A stretch of DNA of 64,000 bases. Origin: Mucilaginibacter sp. dw_454. Lineage in GTDB: Bacteria; Bacteroidota; Bacteroidia; Sphingobacteriales; Sphingobacteriaceae. The position numbers and the translations under genes are program-made. Of this stretch, positions 26,604 through 35,281 are shown piece after piece (the first letter of the stretch is position 1; each line of letters begins with the position of its first letter). The notes under the pieces are model-generated. The model was not told the DNA's origin. It did not search any database and saw only the letters and a program-made list of their open reading frames with translations. The stretch is taken from NCBI RefSeq assembly GCF_018449775.1, contig NZ_JAAVVB010000004.1:248001-312000 (forward strand). The letters are read 5' to 3'.

Positions 26604-27632
26604 TTATAATCGGAAGGCGATGCCTGCATCATAACCGATGTAAAATCCGCGAAAATCATAATCTTTTCTGCCACCCCACGATGATATATAATGTTTTTGC
26701 CGCATTATGTCTTCATTCGAGTTGCTTTGCACAAAAGCAAATGACGGCCCGGCAAATAAGTCGACATTTTTGCCCAATTTTATAGATGGCAGCACCGCAA
26801 ACGCTGCTTTGTAATAATCCGACCCCTTAAAGTTTAATAAAGCCGTATTGGTGAGTTCGGCGTTTAAACGGAATGGTTCCAGGTTAAGCAAATGCACGCC
26901 AAAGCCTGCTTCATAAGCATATTCATTCTTTATATCGGCCAAATTATAGCCCATGCCAATAATGCCGTAGATCAATTTACCACCCGAGCGCAGACTCAAC
27001 AATGCTGTACGATTTTCATCGACAACAAAACCCAAACTAACCTCACCATTTTTAGATAGGTTGACCAGGCCTATCTGGCAATCTGCCGTATCGGCGATAT
27101 TAATAAAACCTGCAATTTGGGTACCATGTACAGTTTTAGCTTTATTAAAAAATCCACCGATTTGGGTGCCGTGCACATTGTCGGCTTTGTTGCCAAATCC
27201 GCTTACCTGCACACCGTTAACAGCTTTGGCAACATTAGTAAACCCCGCTAGCTGAAATCCCGATGCATTACCGCCAACATTGATAAAACCAGCTATTTGC
27301 GTAGCGCTGCTGTTTTTGACAAAGTTACCGAAACCCGCAAGCTCAAACCCATGCCCAATGCCAGATGTATTCATAAATCCTGCTATCAATACACCATCGG
27401 CATTGTTGCGTACAAAATTGCCGAAGCCTGCCAATGCAAAGCCTGTCTCACCGGCTGACAAACCTGCTATCGCGTTTAGCGAAAATGAATTAGTGTATTT
27501 TGAAGCGACTGCCCCATTGCTGCTTAACGGCGGCACCAAGCCAATATTTATTCTTCTTTCTGTCGATTGCTGAGCAAAAGCGCTAATGCCCATGCTTAGG
27601 GTAGCTGTTAAAATTAAGATGTGCCTTTTCAT
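26604..27632 (-). CDS. LA_2272-type surface-repeat protein (paralogue of the 23465 gene)
   Basis: The 342-residue protein has a signal peptide (ending GISAFAQ) and eight repeats of the form xAGFxN at about residues 65-180, for example GFELAGFGNFVKNSSATQIA. A C-terminal region follows with the motifs SLRSGGKLIYGIIGMGYN, AGFGVHLL and LFAGPSF. The repeat array and the C-terminal part align by eye with those of the protein encoded at 23465-25087, but the STN and carboxypeptidase-like domains are missing. The repeats resemble the surface repeats first named in Leptospira LA_2272. It is the first gene of an operon with the FecI-like sigma and fecR. An outer-membrane or surface location is inferred. 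Confidence 0.75.
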   Translation of the reverse strand: MKRHILILTATLSMGISAFAQQSTERRINIGLVPPLSSNGAVASKYTNSFSLNAIAGLSAGETGFALAGFGNFVRNNADGVLIAGFMNTSGIGHGFELAGFGNFVKNSSATQIAGFINVGGNASGFQLAGFTNVAKAVNGVQVSGFGNKADNVHGTQIGGFFNKAKTVHGTQIAGFINIADTADCQIGLVNLSKNGEVSLGFVVDENRTALLSLRSGGKLIYGIIGMGYNLADIKNEYAYEAGFGVHLLNLEPFRLNAELTNTALLNFKGSDYYKAAFAVLPSIKLGKNVDLFAGPSFAFVQSNSNEDIMRQKHYISSWGGRKDYDFRGFYIGYDAGIAFRL

Positions 27633-27723
27633 GCTTTTTGAATTAATTAAAGCTAAGACACACTAACCAGCGGCTACCCTGACTGTAATTTAAAGATTTT
27701 TTAAAAAGACCTTTATTACCTGC

Positions 27724-27731
27724 TATCTTTA
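27724..27731 (+). promoter_or_regulatory. Near-consensus -7 element (TATCTTTA) 3 nt before the AraC-family ATG
   Basis: It matches TAnnTTTG except for the last base and ends 3 nt before the ATG at 27735, suggesting a leaderless message. Confidence 0.4.
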
Positions 27732-27734
27732 AAA

Positions 27735-28553
27735 ATGCAGCATCAAGAATTTGCACCTCCTGACGAGTTAGGCGATACCATCAAATGTTTTTGGCATAAC
27801 GTAAGAGATCCGGACGGAACGGAATCGAGTTTTGAGGTACAACCCGATGGTTATGCCGAAATTATCTTTTACTTCGGCAATACCCTTCATATTTCTGGCG
27901 ACGACGGTTTGCAGCCATTACCCTCGCCGTTTATGATGGGGTTGCTTAATCAGCCGGCCAGGTTCCATACAGATCGCCGTTTGGAAATTATTGCGATCCG
28001 CTGCTTTCCATGGACAGTATTCGATCTGCTCGGGCTGAAATCCGGCAAAGATGGCGTGCGGATCTTTGAACATCCTATCGCGCGGCTTCAACCCACATTA
28101 GATAAATTAGTCAAAGCCGGCGCGATAGCCGAAGCGCTGGATCAATTAAAACAATATTTTCTAAATGTACGGTCGCACGTCGCTATGGATAGTCTGTTGT
28201 TTAAGGCAGGCGTCGCAATGAATAAAACCAAAGGCACCCTACCGGTTGGGCAAGTGGCAGAAGCCGCTCACGCCACGGTGCGTACACTGGAAAGGAAGTT
28301 CAAGCAATCTTCGGGCTATACCGTTAAAGACGTGTCTGGCCTGATGCGTTTTGAGCAGGTACGTAATCAATTGTGGCATTCGCCGGATATCAATCTTGCC
28401 GCCATGGCGCATGAGTTTGGGTATACAGATCAATCGCACTTAAGCCGGGAATTTAAGCGATACAGCGGTACTACCCCGGCAGCTTTCGCCCGTAACGCCC
28501 GAAAAGGCAAGCTAGTCGTCGGCGACCATTTTGTCGCATTTGTACAATCCTAA
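27735..28553 (+). CDS. AraC family transcriptional regulator (DUF6597-type N-terminus)
   Basis: The 272-residue protein has an N-terminal sensing region typical of DUF6597 (EFAPPDELGDTIKCFWH and VQPDGYAEIIFYFG). The C-terminal AraC domain has two helix-turn-helix motifs (VGQVAEAAHATVRTLERKFK and NLAAMAHEFGYTDQSHLSRE). It is followed by an FAD monooxygenase gene after 41 nt on the same strand and is a likely regulator of it. The effector is unknown. Confidence 0.9.
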   Translation: MQHQEFAPPDELGDTIKCFWHNVRDPDGTESSFEVQPDGYAEIIFYFGNTLHISGDDGLQPLPSPFMMGLLNQPARFHTDRRLEIIAIRCFPWTVFDLLGLKSGKDGVRIFEHPIARLQPTLDKLVKAGAIAEALDQLKQYFLNVRSHVAMDSLLFKAGVAMNKTKGTLPVGQVAEAAHATVRTLERKFKQSSGYTVKDVSGLMRFEQVRNQLWHSPDINLAAMAHEFGYTDQSHLSREFKRYSGTTPAAFARNARKGKLVVGDHFVAFVQS

Positions 28554-28594
28554 GGTATAAGCTTTACGGACCTTTGTGTATCAAATCATAAACG

Positions 28595-30118
28595 ATGAAA
28601 ACTACACAAAATCATAATACATACGATGTAATTATAGCAGGCGCAGGGCCAGTGGGCCTATTCCTGGCTTGCGAACTGGCCCTGGCCAAATGCTCTGTCC
28701 TCATCCTGGAAAAGACTGCCGATCCACATTCATCATTAAAGAAATTACCTTTCGGCATCCGGGGGCTGTCCGCCCCTACCATTGAAGCACTTGACCGCCG
28801 CAATTTGCTGCAAGAACTTGAAGTGCATAAACGCGTTAAAAATCCGCATCAAAAGGCCGAGCAAGGTGGCCGTAGGCAAATTGGGCATTTTGCCGGTATT
28901 CCATTTCGCGAGGGTAATGTTGATGCATCGCAATGGAAATACCGCCTGCCGAGTTCGACCGAACCCAGTTTGATTTCTGAAATGGCGGAGCTTGAAATTA
29001 TTTTTGCCCACCGTGCAGAGGCGTTGGGCGTAGAGATTAAGCGCGGATTTGCAATCAACAATTTTCAGCAGACAGAGAATCTGGTAACCATCCAATCCGC
29101 CGATCAATCTTTCGAGGCCAAATGGTTGGTAGGGTGCGACGGGGCACGCAGTATAGTCCGTAAGCTAGGCGGCTTTGAATTTGCCGGTACCGAACCCGAA
29201 TTTACTGGCTACACTACTCAAATTGATATTGCCGACCCGGAAAAATTGGGTCAAGGTCGTATTGTAACTTCCAAAGGCATGTACATGCAATCGCAGCCGG
29301 GGTATGTAGTGATCCAGGATTTTGACGGTGGGGCCTTCCACGGTTCAGATAAACCCATTACAATTGAGCACGTGCAAGAGGTATTGCGCCGTGTCTCTGG
29401 TACTGATGTTACCATAAATACCTTGCATATTACTACCACCTGGACAGATCGGGCAAGGCAAGCCACAACCTACCGCAACGGACGGGTACTTTTAGCCGGC
29501 GATGCCGCACATATCCATGCACCATTAGGCGGACAGGGACTTAACCTTGGATTAGGCGACGCCATGAACCTGGGTTGGAAACTCGCCGCAACCATCCATC
29601 AAAAAGCGCCAAAAGATTTACTGGACACCTATTATACCGAGCGATATCCCGTTGGTGAACAAGTATTGAACTGGTCGCGTGCGCAGGTTGGCATTATGGG
29701 GCCAAAGCCAGAGTCCCGCGCACTGCATGCTATCATCAGCGATTTGATGGAAACAAGTGACGGTGCTTCCTATTTTGCCGCACGGGTTTGGGGCATTAAT
29801 ACTAAATATGACCTGGGGAGTGATCATCCTTTGGTGGGCCGAAGCACACCTAATTTTGAGTTGGAAGATGTTAAAACTATTGCTGATCTGATGCATAATG
29901 GCAAAGGCATATTGCTTGATTTTACTGCCGATGATGCCATCCAATCTTTAGCAAATCAATATCTTAATCAAATCAAATATATTTCAGGGCCAGCGAGAGA
30001 ACAATTAGGTTTAAGCGCTGTGTTAATCCGCCCTGATGGAATTGTTGCCTGGGCTGCTGACAATGAGCTGGACCTCGTTGAACTGCAACAGGCGGTACAA
30101 AAGTGGTTTGTTTCATAA
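28595..30118 (+). CDS. FAD-dependent aromatic monooxygenase (PheA/TfdB family)
   Basis: The 507-residue protein has the flavin-binding Rossmann motif VIIAGAGPVGLFLACELA (about 11-28), the DG motif (CDGARSIVRKLG) and the GD motif region VLLAGDAAHIHAPLGGQGLN (about 298-317). A C-terminal thioredoxin-like domain (about 410-507) ends the protein. This is the class A flavoprotein hydroxylase layout. These enzymes hydroxylate phenolic or polyketide substrates with NAD(P)H and O2. The family also contains many antibiotic-inactivating members, and the substrate here cannot be told. It lies between an AraC regulator and an aldo/keto reductase on the same strand. Confidence 0.9.
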   Translation: MKTTQNHNTYDVIIAGAGPVGLFLACELALAKCSVLILEKTADPHSSLKKLPFGIRGLSAPTIEALDRRNLLQELEVHKRVKNPHQKAEQGGRRQIGHFAGIPFREGNVDASQWKYRLPSSTEPSLISEMAELEIIFAHRAEALGVEIKRGFAINNFQQTENLVTIQSADQSFEAKWLVGCDGARSIVRKLGGFEFAGTEPEFTGYTTQIDIADPEKLGQGRIVTSKGMYMQSQPGYVVIQDFDGGAFHGSDKPITIEHVQEVLRRVSGTDVTINTLHITTTWTDRARQATTYRNGRVLLAGDAAHIHAPLGGQGLNLGLGDAMNLGWKLAATIHQKAPKDLLDTYYTERYPVGEQVLNWSRAQVGIMGPKPESRALHAIISDLMETSDGASYFAARVWGINTKYDLGSDHPLVGRSTPNFELEDVKTIADLMHNGKGILLDFTADDAIQSLANQYLNQIKYISGPAREQLGLSAVLIRPDGIVAWAADNELDLVELQQAVQKWFVS

Positions 30119-30182
30119 CTTATGGCCCGTAAAACAAAGTAAAATCGGCCTTTAAAACAAAGTAGCGGCTAATGATATGGGG

Positions 30183-30190
30183 TAATTTTG
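30183..30190 (+). promoter_or_regulatory. -7 element (TAATTTTG) for the aldo/keto reductase
   Basis: An exact TAnnTTTG match 25 nt upstream of the ATG at 30216, so the reductase has its own promoter. Confidence 0.55.
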
Positions 30191-30215
30191 TAATGTCAAA
30201 TAAAACAAATCTACT

Positions 30216-31304
30216 ATGTCATTACAATCATTCAGAACATTAGGAAAATCAGGATTAAAAGTTAGTCCGCTGTGTTTAGGGGCAATGACCTTTGGCGAGG
30301 ACTGGGGCTGGGGCGCCAATGTGGACGATACCACCAGGATGATCAACACCTACCTGGAAAAAGGCGGCAACTTCATCGATACTGCCAACATTTATACCAA
30401 TAATCATTCAGAAAAAATTATTGGCGATGTTGTTGGTGCAAATTCATCGGTACGTACACAAACGGTAATTGCCACTAAGTTTGCCAACAATGTCTTCCCG
30501 GGCAATCCAAATACGGGCGGTACCGGTAATCGCTCGTTAATGACTAATCTGGAACATTCACTGCGCAGGCTAAAGACGGATTATATCGATTTATACTGGA
30601 TTCATTCCTGGGATTTTTCTACCCCGATGGAAGAAACCATGCGCTCGTTGGATAACGCTGTTAAAAGCGGCAAAATACGCTACATCGGTGTGAGCGATGC
30701 CCCGGCCTGGAAAGTAGCACAGGCGCAAACTGCCGCCTGGTTTAAAGACTGGACACAGTTCATCGGTTTACAAATTGAATACTCGTTGTTACAGCGTACT
30801 GTAGAGGATGAGTTGGTGCCAATGGCGTTGGAGCTGGGTTTGGGCATTACACCATGGTCACCTTTAAAGGGAGGACTGCTGTCCGGCAAATACAACCGTG
30901 CCAATCAGGGAAAAGCAGATGGCCGTTTTGCCACCCGAAATGGGGGTGCGGATTTGACCGAAAAACAATGGGCCGTTATTGACGAACTGGACCGCATAGC
31001 TAAGATCCATGAAACTACACCTGCAGCAATAGCGCTGTCATGGGTGAACAATAAACCAGGCGTTACATCTACCATTATCGGCGTGCGCACTGTAGAACAG
31101 TTAAACGCTAATATTGCCGCTACAGATATTCATTTGTCGGCCGAAGAAACGGCTTCGCTTGACAAAGTATCGGTACCCCCGGCTACTTTCCTTCAGGAGT
31201 ATAAAGACATGATCCCGATGCTGCAGCATGGTGATATCGAGATCAACGGCTTTAAACCGGCGGCAATACCAATGTTAGCTGATATGCAGCCCGGTAAGTA
31301 TTGA
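30216..31304 (+). CDS. Aldo/keto reductase
   Basis: The 362-residue protein has the AKR barrel motifs: LGKSGLKVSPLCLGAMTFG at the start, the catalytic Asp and Tyr in FIDTANIYTNNHSE, the catalytic Lys in VIATKF and the His in DLYWIHSWD. The NADPH-binding tail motif is PGVTSTIIGVRTVEQL. All four catalytic residues are present. It resembles the YajO/GRP-type branch. It reduces an aldehyde or ketone in the cytoplasm; the substrate is unknown. An AraC regulator follows by 22 nt. Confidence 0.93.
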   Translation: MSLQSFRTLGKSGLKVSPLCLGAMTFGEDWGWGANVDDTTRMINTYLEKGGNFIDTANIYTNNHSEKIIGDVVGANSSVRTQTVIATKFANNVFPGNPNTGGTGNRSLMTNLEHSLRRLKTDYIDLYWIHSWDFSTPMEETMRSLDNAVKSGKIRYIGVSDAPAWKVAQAQTAAWFKDWTQFIGLQIEYSLLQRTVEDELVPMALELGLGITPWSPLKGGLLSGKYNRANQGKADGRFATRNGGADLTEKQWAVIDELDRIAKIHETTPAAIALSWVNNKPGVTSTIIGVRTVEQLNANIAATDIHLSAEETASLDKVSVPPATFLQEYKDMIPMLQHGDIEINGFKPAAIPMLADMQPGKY

Positions 31305-31314
31305 TTTTATCCCG

Positions 31315-31322
31315 TAATTTTG
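31315..31322 (+). promoter_or_regulatory. -7 element (TAATTTTG) 4 nt before an AraC-family GTG
   Basis: An exact TAnnTTTG match. Four bases (CAGA) separate it from the GTG at 31327, placing the expected transcription start on the start codon. Confidence 0.55.
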
Positions 31323-31326
31323 CAGA

Positions 31327-32154
31327 GTGATTAGCCATAACATACAAGCCGTTTCAAAGGCCAGTATTTTTTTGACCTGTACCGAGGGGAAGTATCACAG
31401 CGATCAATTCATCGTACAGAAAAATACGCTGATCAGAATGCTGTCGGGCGAGATGCGCATCATCTTGCCCGACAGGACCCTGTCGGTTGGCGCCGGCGAT
31501 ACAATTTTCTTCCCTCGACTTGAACTGGCTAAGGTTATGAAGCTCCCGAAAGATGGAAAGCCCTATAGTTCGGCGGCGGTATATTTTACGCCCGAATCTG
31601 TACAGCATTATTTTGCCAGGCATCATCTGAAACCATTCCCGGAAAATCAAAAACCGGGCATCAGTTTGTTTGATCCTCACCCTTTGCTGGATAGCTTGTT
31701 CAATTCACTACTGCCTTACTTCGAGCTGAAAAATGAACTGCCCGAAACCATTGCAGAAAACAAAGTGGATGAGGCTATATCCATCCTCAAAGAAATTAAT
31801 GAGGATTTGTTTTATAGCCTGGGTAATTTTGAGGAGCCTGGCAAGATCAACCTAACCGAATTTATGGAGCGCAACTACATGTTCAACATGCCTATGGATA
31901 AATTTGGATACCTCACCGGCCGCAGCCTCACCACCTTTAAACGCGATTTTAAGAAAGCCTTTTACACCACGCCCCAAAAGTGGCTCACCCAAAAGCGCCT
32001 GGAACTGGCACATTACCAACTGGCCGAAAAGAAACGTAAAGCGGCAGATATTTACCTGGAAGTAGGTTTTGAAAACCTATCGCATTTTTCTTATGCGTTT
32101 AAGAAACGGTTTGGGTATCCGCCCTCGGTGTTGCCTGATCGAAAAGCGATATAG
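31327..32154 (+). CDS. AraC family transcriptional regulator
   Basis: The 275-residue protein has a cupin-like N-terminal sensing part (SGEMRIILPDRTLSVGAGDT) and a C-terminal AraC DNA-binding domain (about 175-275) with YLTGRSLTTFKRDFKKAF and the conserved GFENLSHFSYAFKKRFGYPP. The N-terminal half resembles ExsA/YqhC-type regulators of redox genes. The GTG start is chosen because it gives a full N-terminus and directly follows a promoter element. It probably regulates the aldo/keto reductase upstream. A bidirectional terminator follows at 32176. Confidence 0.9.
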   Translation: MISHNIQAVSKASIFLTCTEGKYHSDQFIVQKNTLIRMLSGEMRIILPDRTLSVGAGDTIFFPRLELAKVMKLPKDGKPYSSAAVYFTPESVQHYFARHHLKPFPENQKPGISLFDPHPLLDSLFNSLLPYFELKNELPETIAENKVDEAISILKEINEDLFYSLGNFEEPGKINLTEFMERNYMFNMPMDKFGYLTGRSLTTFKRDFKKAFYTTPQKWLTQKRLELAHYQLAEKKRKAADIYLEVGFENLSHFSYAFKKRFGYPPSVLPDRKAI

Positions 32155-32175
32155 TCAACCGACTAATAACTAAAC

Positions 32176-32205
32176 AAAAAAGCCATTCAATTGAGTGGCT
32201 TTTTT
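32176..32205. terminator. Bidirectional rho-independent terminator
   Basis: AAAAAAGCCATTC and GAGTGGCTTTTTT form a 13-bp stem (one T-G wobble) around AATT. It has A and T runs on both sides and lies between convergent genes. Confidence 0.85.
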
Positions 32206-32231
32206 GTTTCTAAATGTCATCGCAAAGAATC

Positions 32232-32540
32232 TCAAGCCTTATCCTTATGCACAAAGTTATTAGCACCCATAATGCTGATAGCCGCAATGCCGGCAAAGAA
32301 TATTAGCATAGATAAACAGTTATCAGCATTAACTTTACCGACGCGGAAAAGCAGGTAGCCCACTACCAAATTGAACAAGGCCCATAATACGTTCACCATT
32401 GGCGAAGACAGCCCCTTGCCCGGCGGTTTGGCAAAAGGTGTTGGGAAAGCGTCGCCGGCTATACCCTTAATAAAATGCGGAACAAAGTTGGCCAGGAACA
32501 TGCCAGCCCAAAAGCCGCTGAAGTAATGATACCATTGCAT
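32232..32540 (-). CDS. Small membrane protein, function unknown
   Basis: The 102-residue protein has about three membrane helices: WYHYFSGFWAGMFLANFVPH at the start, a middle helix near VNVLWALFNLVVGYLLF and a C-terminal helix near LSMLIFFAGIAAISIMG. It is the last gene of the TetR-MFS-isochorismatase operon, 24 nt after the isochorismatase-like gene. No family is recognised with certainty. The context suggests an accessory role in the same response. Confidence 0.7.
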   Translation of the reverse strand: MQWYHYFSGFWAGMFLANFVPHFIKGIAGDAFPTPFAKPPGKGLSSPMVNVLWALFNLVVGYLLFRVGKVNADNCLSMLIFFAGIAAISIMGANNFVHKDKA

Positions 32541-32564
32541 AATATTAGTTTAAATGTTTATGAA

Positions 32565-33113
32565 TTATTTCCAGTCGTCTACGTTAAGCACATCCGCCTG
32601 GCGCACAAATATCTTGGTTGTTAATACGCGGTGAACCTCTTCGTCGCCATCGGCGCAGCAATCTGCCAATACAGTCAAGCCGTAATCTTTATCAGCCGCT
32701 TCGCGGATAGTAGAAAGCACCACGCCACTGGTAGCAATCCCGGTTAAAACTAAATTTTTGATGCCTTTGGCTCTTAGTACAACCTCCAAATCGCTGCCGG
32801 TAAATGCGCTAACGCGACGCTTTATTACCGTGATTTCATCTTGATTGGGTGCTACAGTCGGGTGTATTTTAATAAACTCCTGCATATCAGCATTGGCAAA
32901 GAGTGCTTTGCTTGCGCCGAATGTTTTATTGTCATCGCTTATCTCCGGCGTGCCCTGGCGAAAACCAACTACCACGTAAATTACGGGCACATTGTTTTCG
33001 CGGGCCTTTGCAATGGCTTTAACATTGTTGTTAATTAAAGCCTCTGACGAAGGTAGCATGCCAAGGATAGCAGTTTGCATATCCATGACTAAAAGAGCGG
33101 TGTTTTGTTGCAT
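32565..33113 (-). CDS. Isochorismatase-like cysteine-hydrolase family protein lacking the usual Cys
   Basis: The 182-residue protein has the family's Asp (ALLVMDMQ, residue 11) and Lys (EITVIKRRVSAF, about 115). The nucleophile region reads LTGIATSGVVLST, with Val or Gly where amidase members have Cys (as in ATNxCVxxT). True isochorismatases such as PhzD and EntB also lack a nucleophilic Cys, so a vinyl-ether hydrolase activity is possible, but no siderophore or phenazine genes are near. It lies between an MFS exporter and a small membrane protein in one operon. The substrate is unknown. Confidence 0.88.
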   Translation of the reverse strand: MQQNTALLVMDMQTAILGMLPSSEALINNNVKAIAKARENNVPVIYVVVGFRQGTPEISDDNKTFGASKALFANADMQEFIKIHPTVAPNQDEITVIKRRVSAFTGSDLEVVLRAKGIKNLVLTGIATSGVVLSTIREAADKDYGLTVLADCCADGDEEVHRVLTTKIFVRQADVLNVDDWK

Positions 33114-33162
33114 AGTAAAAGTGTTGTATGTTTCTAAATAGATTTCTATATCCCGGGCCTGT

Positions 33163-34437
33163 TTAGGCCGATTGTTCTTGAATAATGTCTTCAGTTATTT
33201 CCCGGTTTGTGATAGTGTTTTTAGGTTTAGTCAGCAAAAACCTGATAAAAACTATCGCTATGACCAGGCCAATTATACCCTGGCACAGCACCGTAGTTGG
33301 CGCACCAATACGCTGTGAAACGGCGCCAACCAACAAACTACCCAAAGGCATCATCCCAAAAATCGCCATCAAAACAATGCTGATTGCGCGGCCCCGCATT
33401 TCGGCAGACGACCTGGATTGAACCGTAATATTGCTGATAGTAAACTGCGCCATAGCGCCAAAACCCGCAAGGGCAACAAAGATCATTGCTACAGGGAAAA
33501 TCCTGATCTGTGAAAAACCGATAAGCCCTATACCACCAATAATAGAAGTGATAAACAAGATCTTTTTCAAATTTGAACCGGCCTTTCGTGAAGCCAGGAA
33601 AATAGTACCTGTTACAGCACCCACACCTACACAGCTGTTGATATAACCAAACGTAGAGGCGTTACCCTTGAAAATAACTTTAGCAAATATGGGGATGACG
33701 GTATTGTATGGCAACACCAGCAAACTAACCAGGGCCAGCATTACCACCATCAGCCCGATTTCTGGCGTTTGTTTTAAATAGATAAAGCCCTCTGCAAATT
33801 CCTGCATGATCTTTTTTTCTTTTATTTTAGGGATATAGGCAGGCAGGGTCATCAAAATCAGCGAGATCATTACCGCACCAAAACTTGCTGCATTGATCAG
33901 GAAACAAACCCCTGCACCAAAGGCATTCAGCACAATACCCGACAGTGCCGGACCAAGCAATTGGGCAAGGTTGGCCGTTGCAGTGGTCAGCGCCAGGGCA
34001 TTAGGCAGGTCTTCTTTATCGGTAACTACCTCATTTACTAAGGCTTGCCTAACCGGCACATCGAAGGCGTTTATAATACCCAGTATGATACTTAATAAAA
34101 TAATTACCCATATAATTACATGGCCGCTGATAACCAGCGCCGCTAATATTACCGCCTGAATCATAGAAGATATCTGCGTAATTTTGAGCACTTTATAGCG
34201 GTCATACCGATCTGCAGCCACGCCGCCAAATACCGAGAACAGGAACGAAGGGAAGGTCTCGGCAAAGATGGTAAGGCCCAATAAAAACGGCGAATGGGTG
34301 ATAGAATAAACTACCCAAACCACCGCGGTACGCTGCATCCAGGTGCCAAATTGCGACACCGCCCTGCCCACAAAGTACAACGAATAGTTTTTACTCCTAA
34401 AAGCTCTAAAAAGGTTATAATTACTTAGTTTTTTCAT
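33163..34437 (-). CDS. MFS transporter (EntS-like, MFS_3 type)
   Basis: The 424-residue protein has twelve membrane helices and the MFS motif A between helices 2 and 3 (GGVAADRYDRYKVLK). Its N-terminus (FRAFRSKNYSLYFVGRAVSQ) is typical of the MFS_3 group, which exports siderophores or macrolides. It follows the TetR gene by 46 nt and precedes the isochorismatase-like gene by 49 nt on the same strand. The substrate is unknown; the TetR neighbour suggests drug or metabolite efflux. Confidence 0.92.
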   Translation of the reverse strand: MKKLSNYNLFRAFRSKNYSLYFVGRAVSQFGTWMQRTAVVWVVYSITHSPFLLGLTIFAETFPSFLFSVFGGVAADRYDRYKVLKITQISSMIQAVILAALVISGHVIIWVIILLSIILGIINAFDVPVRQALVNEVVTDKEDLPNALALTTATANLAQLLGPALSGIVLNAFGAGVCFLINAASFGAVMISLILMTLPAYIPKIKEKKIMQEFAEGFIYLKQTPEIGLMVVMLALVSLLVLPYNTVIPIFAKVIFKGNASTFGYINSCVGVGAVTGTIFLASRKAGSNLKKILFITSIIGGIGLIGFSQIRIFPVAMIFVALAGFGAMAQFTISNITVQSRSSAEMRGRAISIVLMAIFGMMPLGSLLVGAVSQRIGAPTTVLCQGIIGLVIAIVFIRFLLTKPKNTITNREITEDIIQEQSA

Positions 34438-34483
34438 TGAATTTGACAGAAAATTAAAAACGTCGAAAATTTTTCAAAAAAAA

Positions 34484-35098
34484 TTACTTCAAAATCCAAC
34501 TACTAATGATGTCCGACAACATACTAAGCGCTTCTTTCATATCGTGCGGATCGTTTTTATAGTGGATCTCGTTGCGCAAACCGCGGACGCTACTTGACAG
34601 AATAAACCCCAGCATATCCTGCTCTGTTGCGGTAATGGGGCGAATCTCATTCTTGCCAATGCTCTCTGATAAAATCTCTTTGATAATCAGTCCCTCTTTG
34701 TAGACTAGTTTACTGTGCAACGCTTCCATGATCTTGGTGTGCTTGGTTTGCTCTTCGGCATTCATGGAATCCCACATTGCTTTAAAAACATAGCGCCACC
34801 TGCCTGAAGTAGTGATCTTGGCCGAACAAAACGCATGGATCTTTTCGTGGATAGTACCGGCATTATTCACATCGCGCTTGATCTCTGCTATCACATCATC
34901 AACAATCGTATCCAGTACTGCCCGGAAAATCTCTTCCCGGTTTTTGTAGTAATAATAAAGCGAGGTGCGGCTGCGGCCGGTAGCATTGGCAACCTCGTCC
35001 ATAGTTACTTTGGCCGGACCATGTTTGCGATAAAGGTTTATTGCAGCCCGCAGGATCTCTTCCTGGATCTTATCATCCGCTTTTACTGTCTTAATCAC
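34484..35098 (-). CDS. TetR/AcrR family transcriptional regulator
   Basis: The 204-residue protein begins VIKTVKADDKIQEEI and has the TetR helix-turn-helix VTMDEVANATGRSRTSLYYY (about 30-50), followed by an all-helical ligand-binding domain. The GTG at 35098 is preferred over an upstream TTG at 35125, because the TTG lies between the two arms of the operator-like palindrome and upstream of the -7 element. It heads an operon with an MFS exporter, an isochorismatase-like protein and a small membrane protein. Autorepression through the palindrome at 35117-35144 is inferred. Confidence 0.9.
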   Translation of the reverse strand: MIKTVKADDKIQEEILRAAINLYRKHGPAKVTMDEVANATGRSRTSLYYYYKNREEIFRAVLDTIVDDVIAEIKRDVNNAGTIHEKIHAFCSAKITTSGRWRYVFKAMWDSMNAEEQTKHTKIMEALHSKLVYKEGLIIKEILSESIGKNEIRPITATEQDMLGFILSSSVRGLRNEIHYKNDPHDMKEALSMLSDIISSWILK

Positions 35099-35102
35099 AA
35101 AG

Positions 35103-35110
35103 CAAAGGTA
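35103..35110 (-). promoter_or_regulatory. -7 element (TACCTTTG) 4 nt before the TetR GTG
   Basis: Minus-strand TACCTTTG matches TAnnTTTG exactly and ends 4 nt before the GTG at 35098. Confidence 0.55.
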
Positions 35111-35116
35111 TAAATT

Positions 35117-35144
35117 ATTTGACAAAAATAAAAAAGTGTCAAAT
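35117..35144. promoter_or_regulatory. Operator-like inverted repeat upstream of the TetR gene
   Basis: Perfect 8-nt arms ATTTGACA (35117-35124) and TGTCAAAT (35137-35144) flank a 12-nt A-rich spacer. The site lies immediately upstream of the -7 element, where a bound repressor would block RNA polymerase. Confidence 0.65.
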
Positions 35145-35281
35145 TTATTTTTTTGAATTGATGCAAATCTAACCTAAAAAAAGGCGAGTTTATTTCACCC
35201 TTTTAACGCAGTATAATTCACTAAAAAGCAGTTTAAAACAATTAAAAGCAGTTATTTCTTTTAAATCAGCTTAATGAAAGT

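Noticed and set aside
26591..26674. Longer N-terminus for the FecI-like sigma factor starting at 26674
   Set aside because: It would overlap the upstream surface-repeat gene by 71 nt and adds a leader not seen in the family; the ATG at 26590 starts right before the sigma-2 region.
28745..29107. 120-codon open frame on the minus strand
   Set aside because: It is antisense to the FAD-binding part of the monooxygenase and has no recognisable domain.
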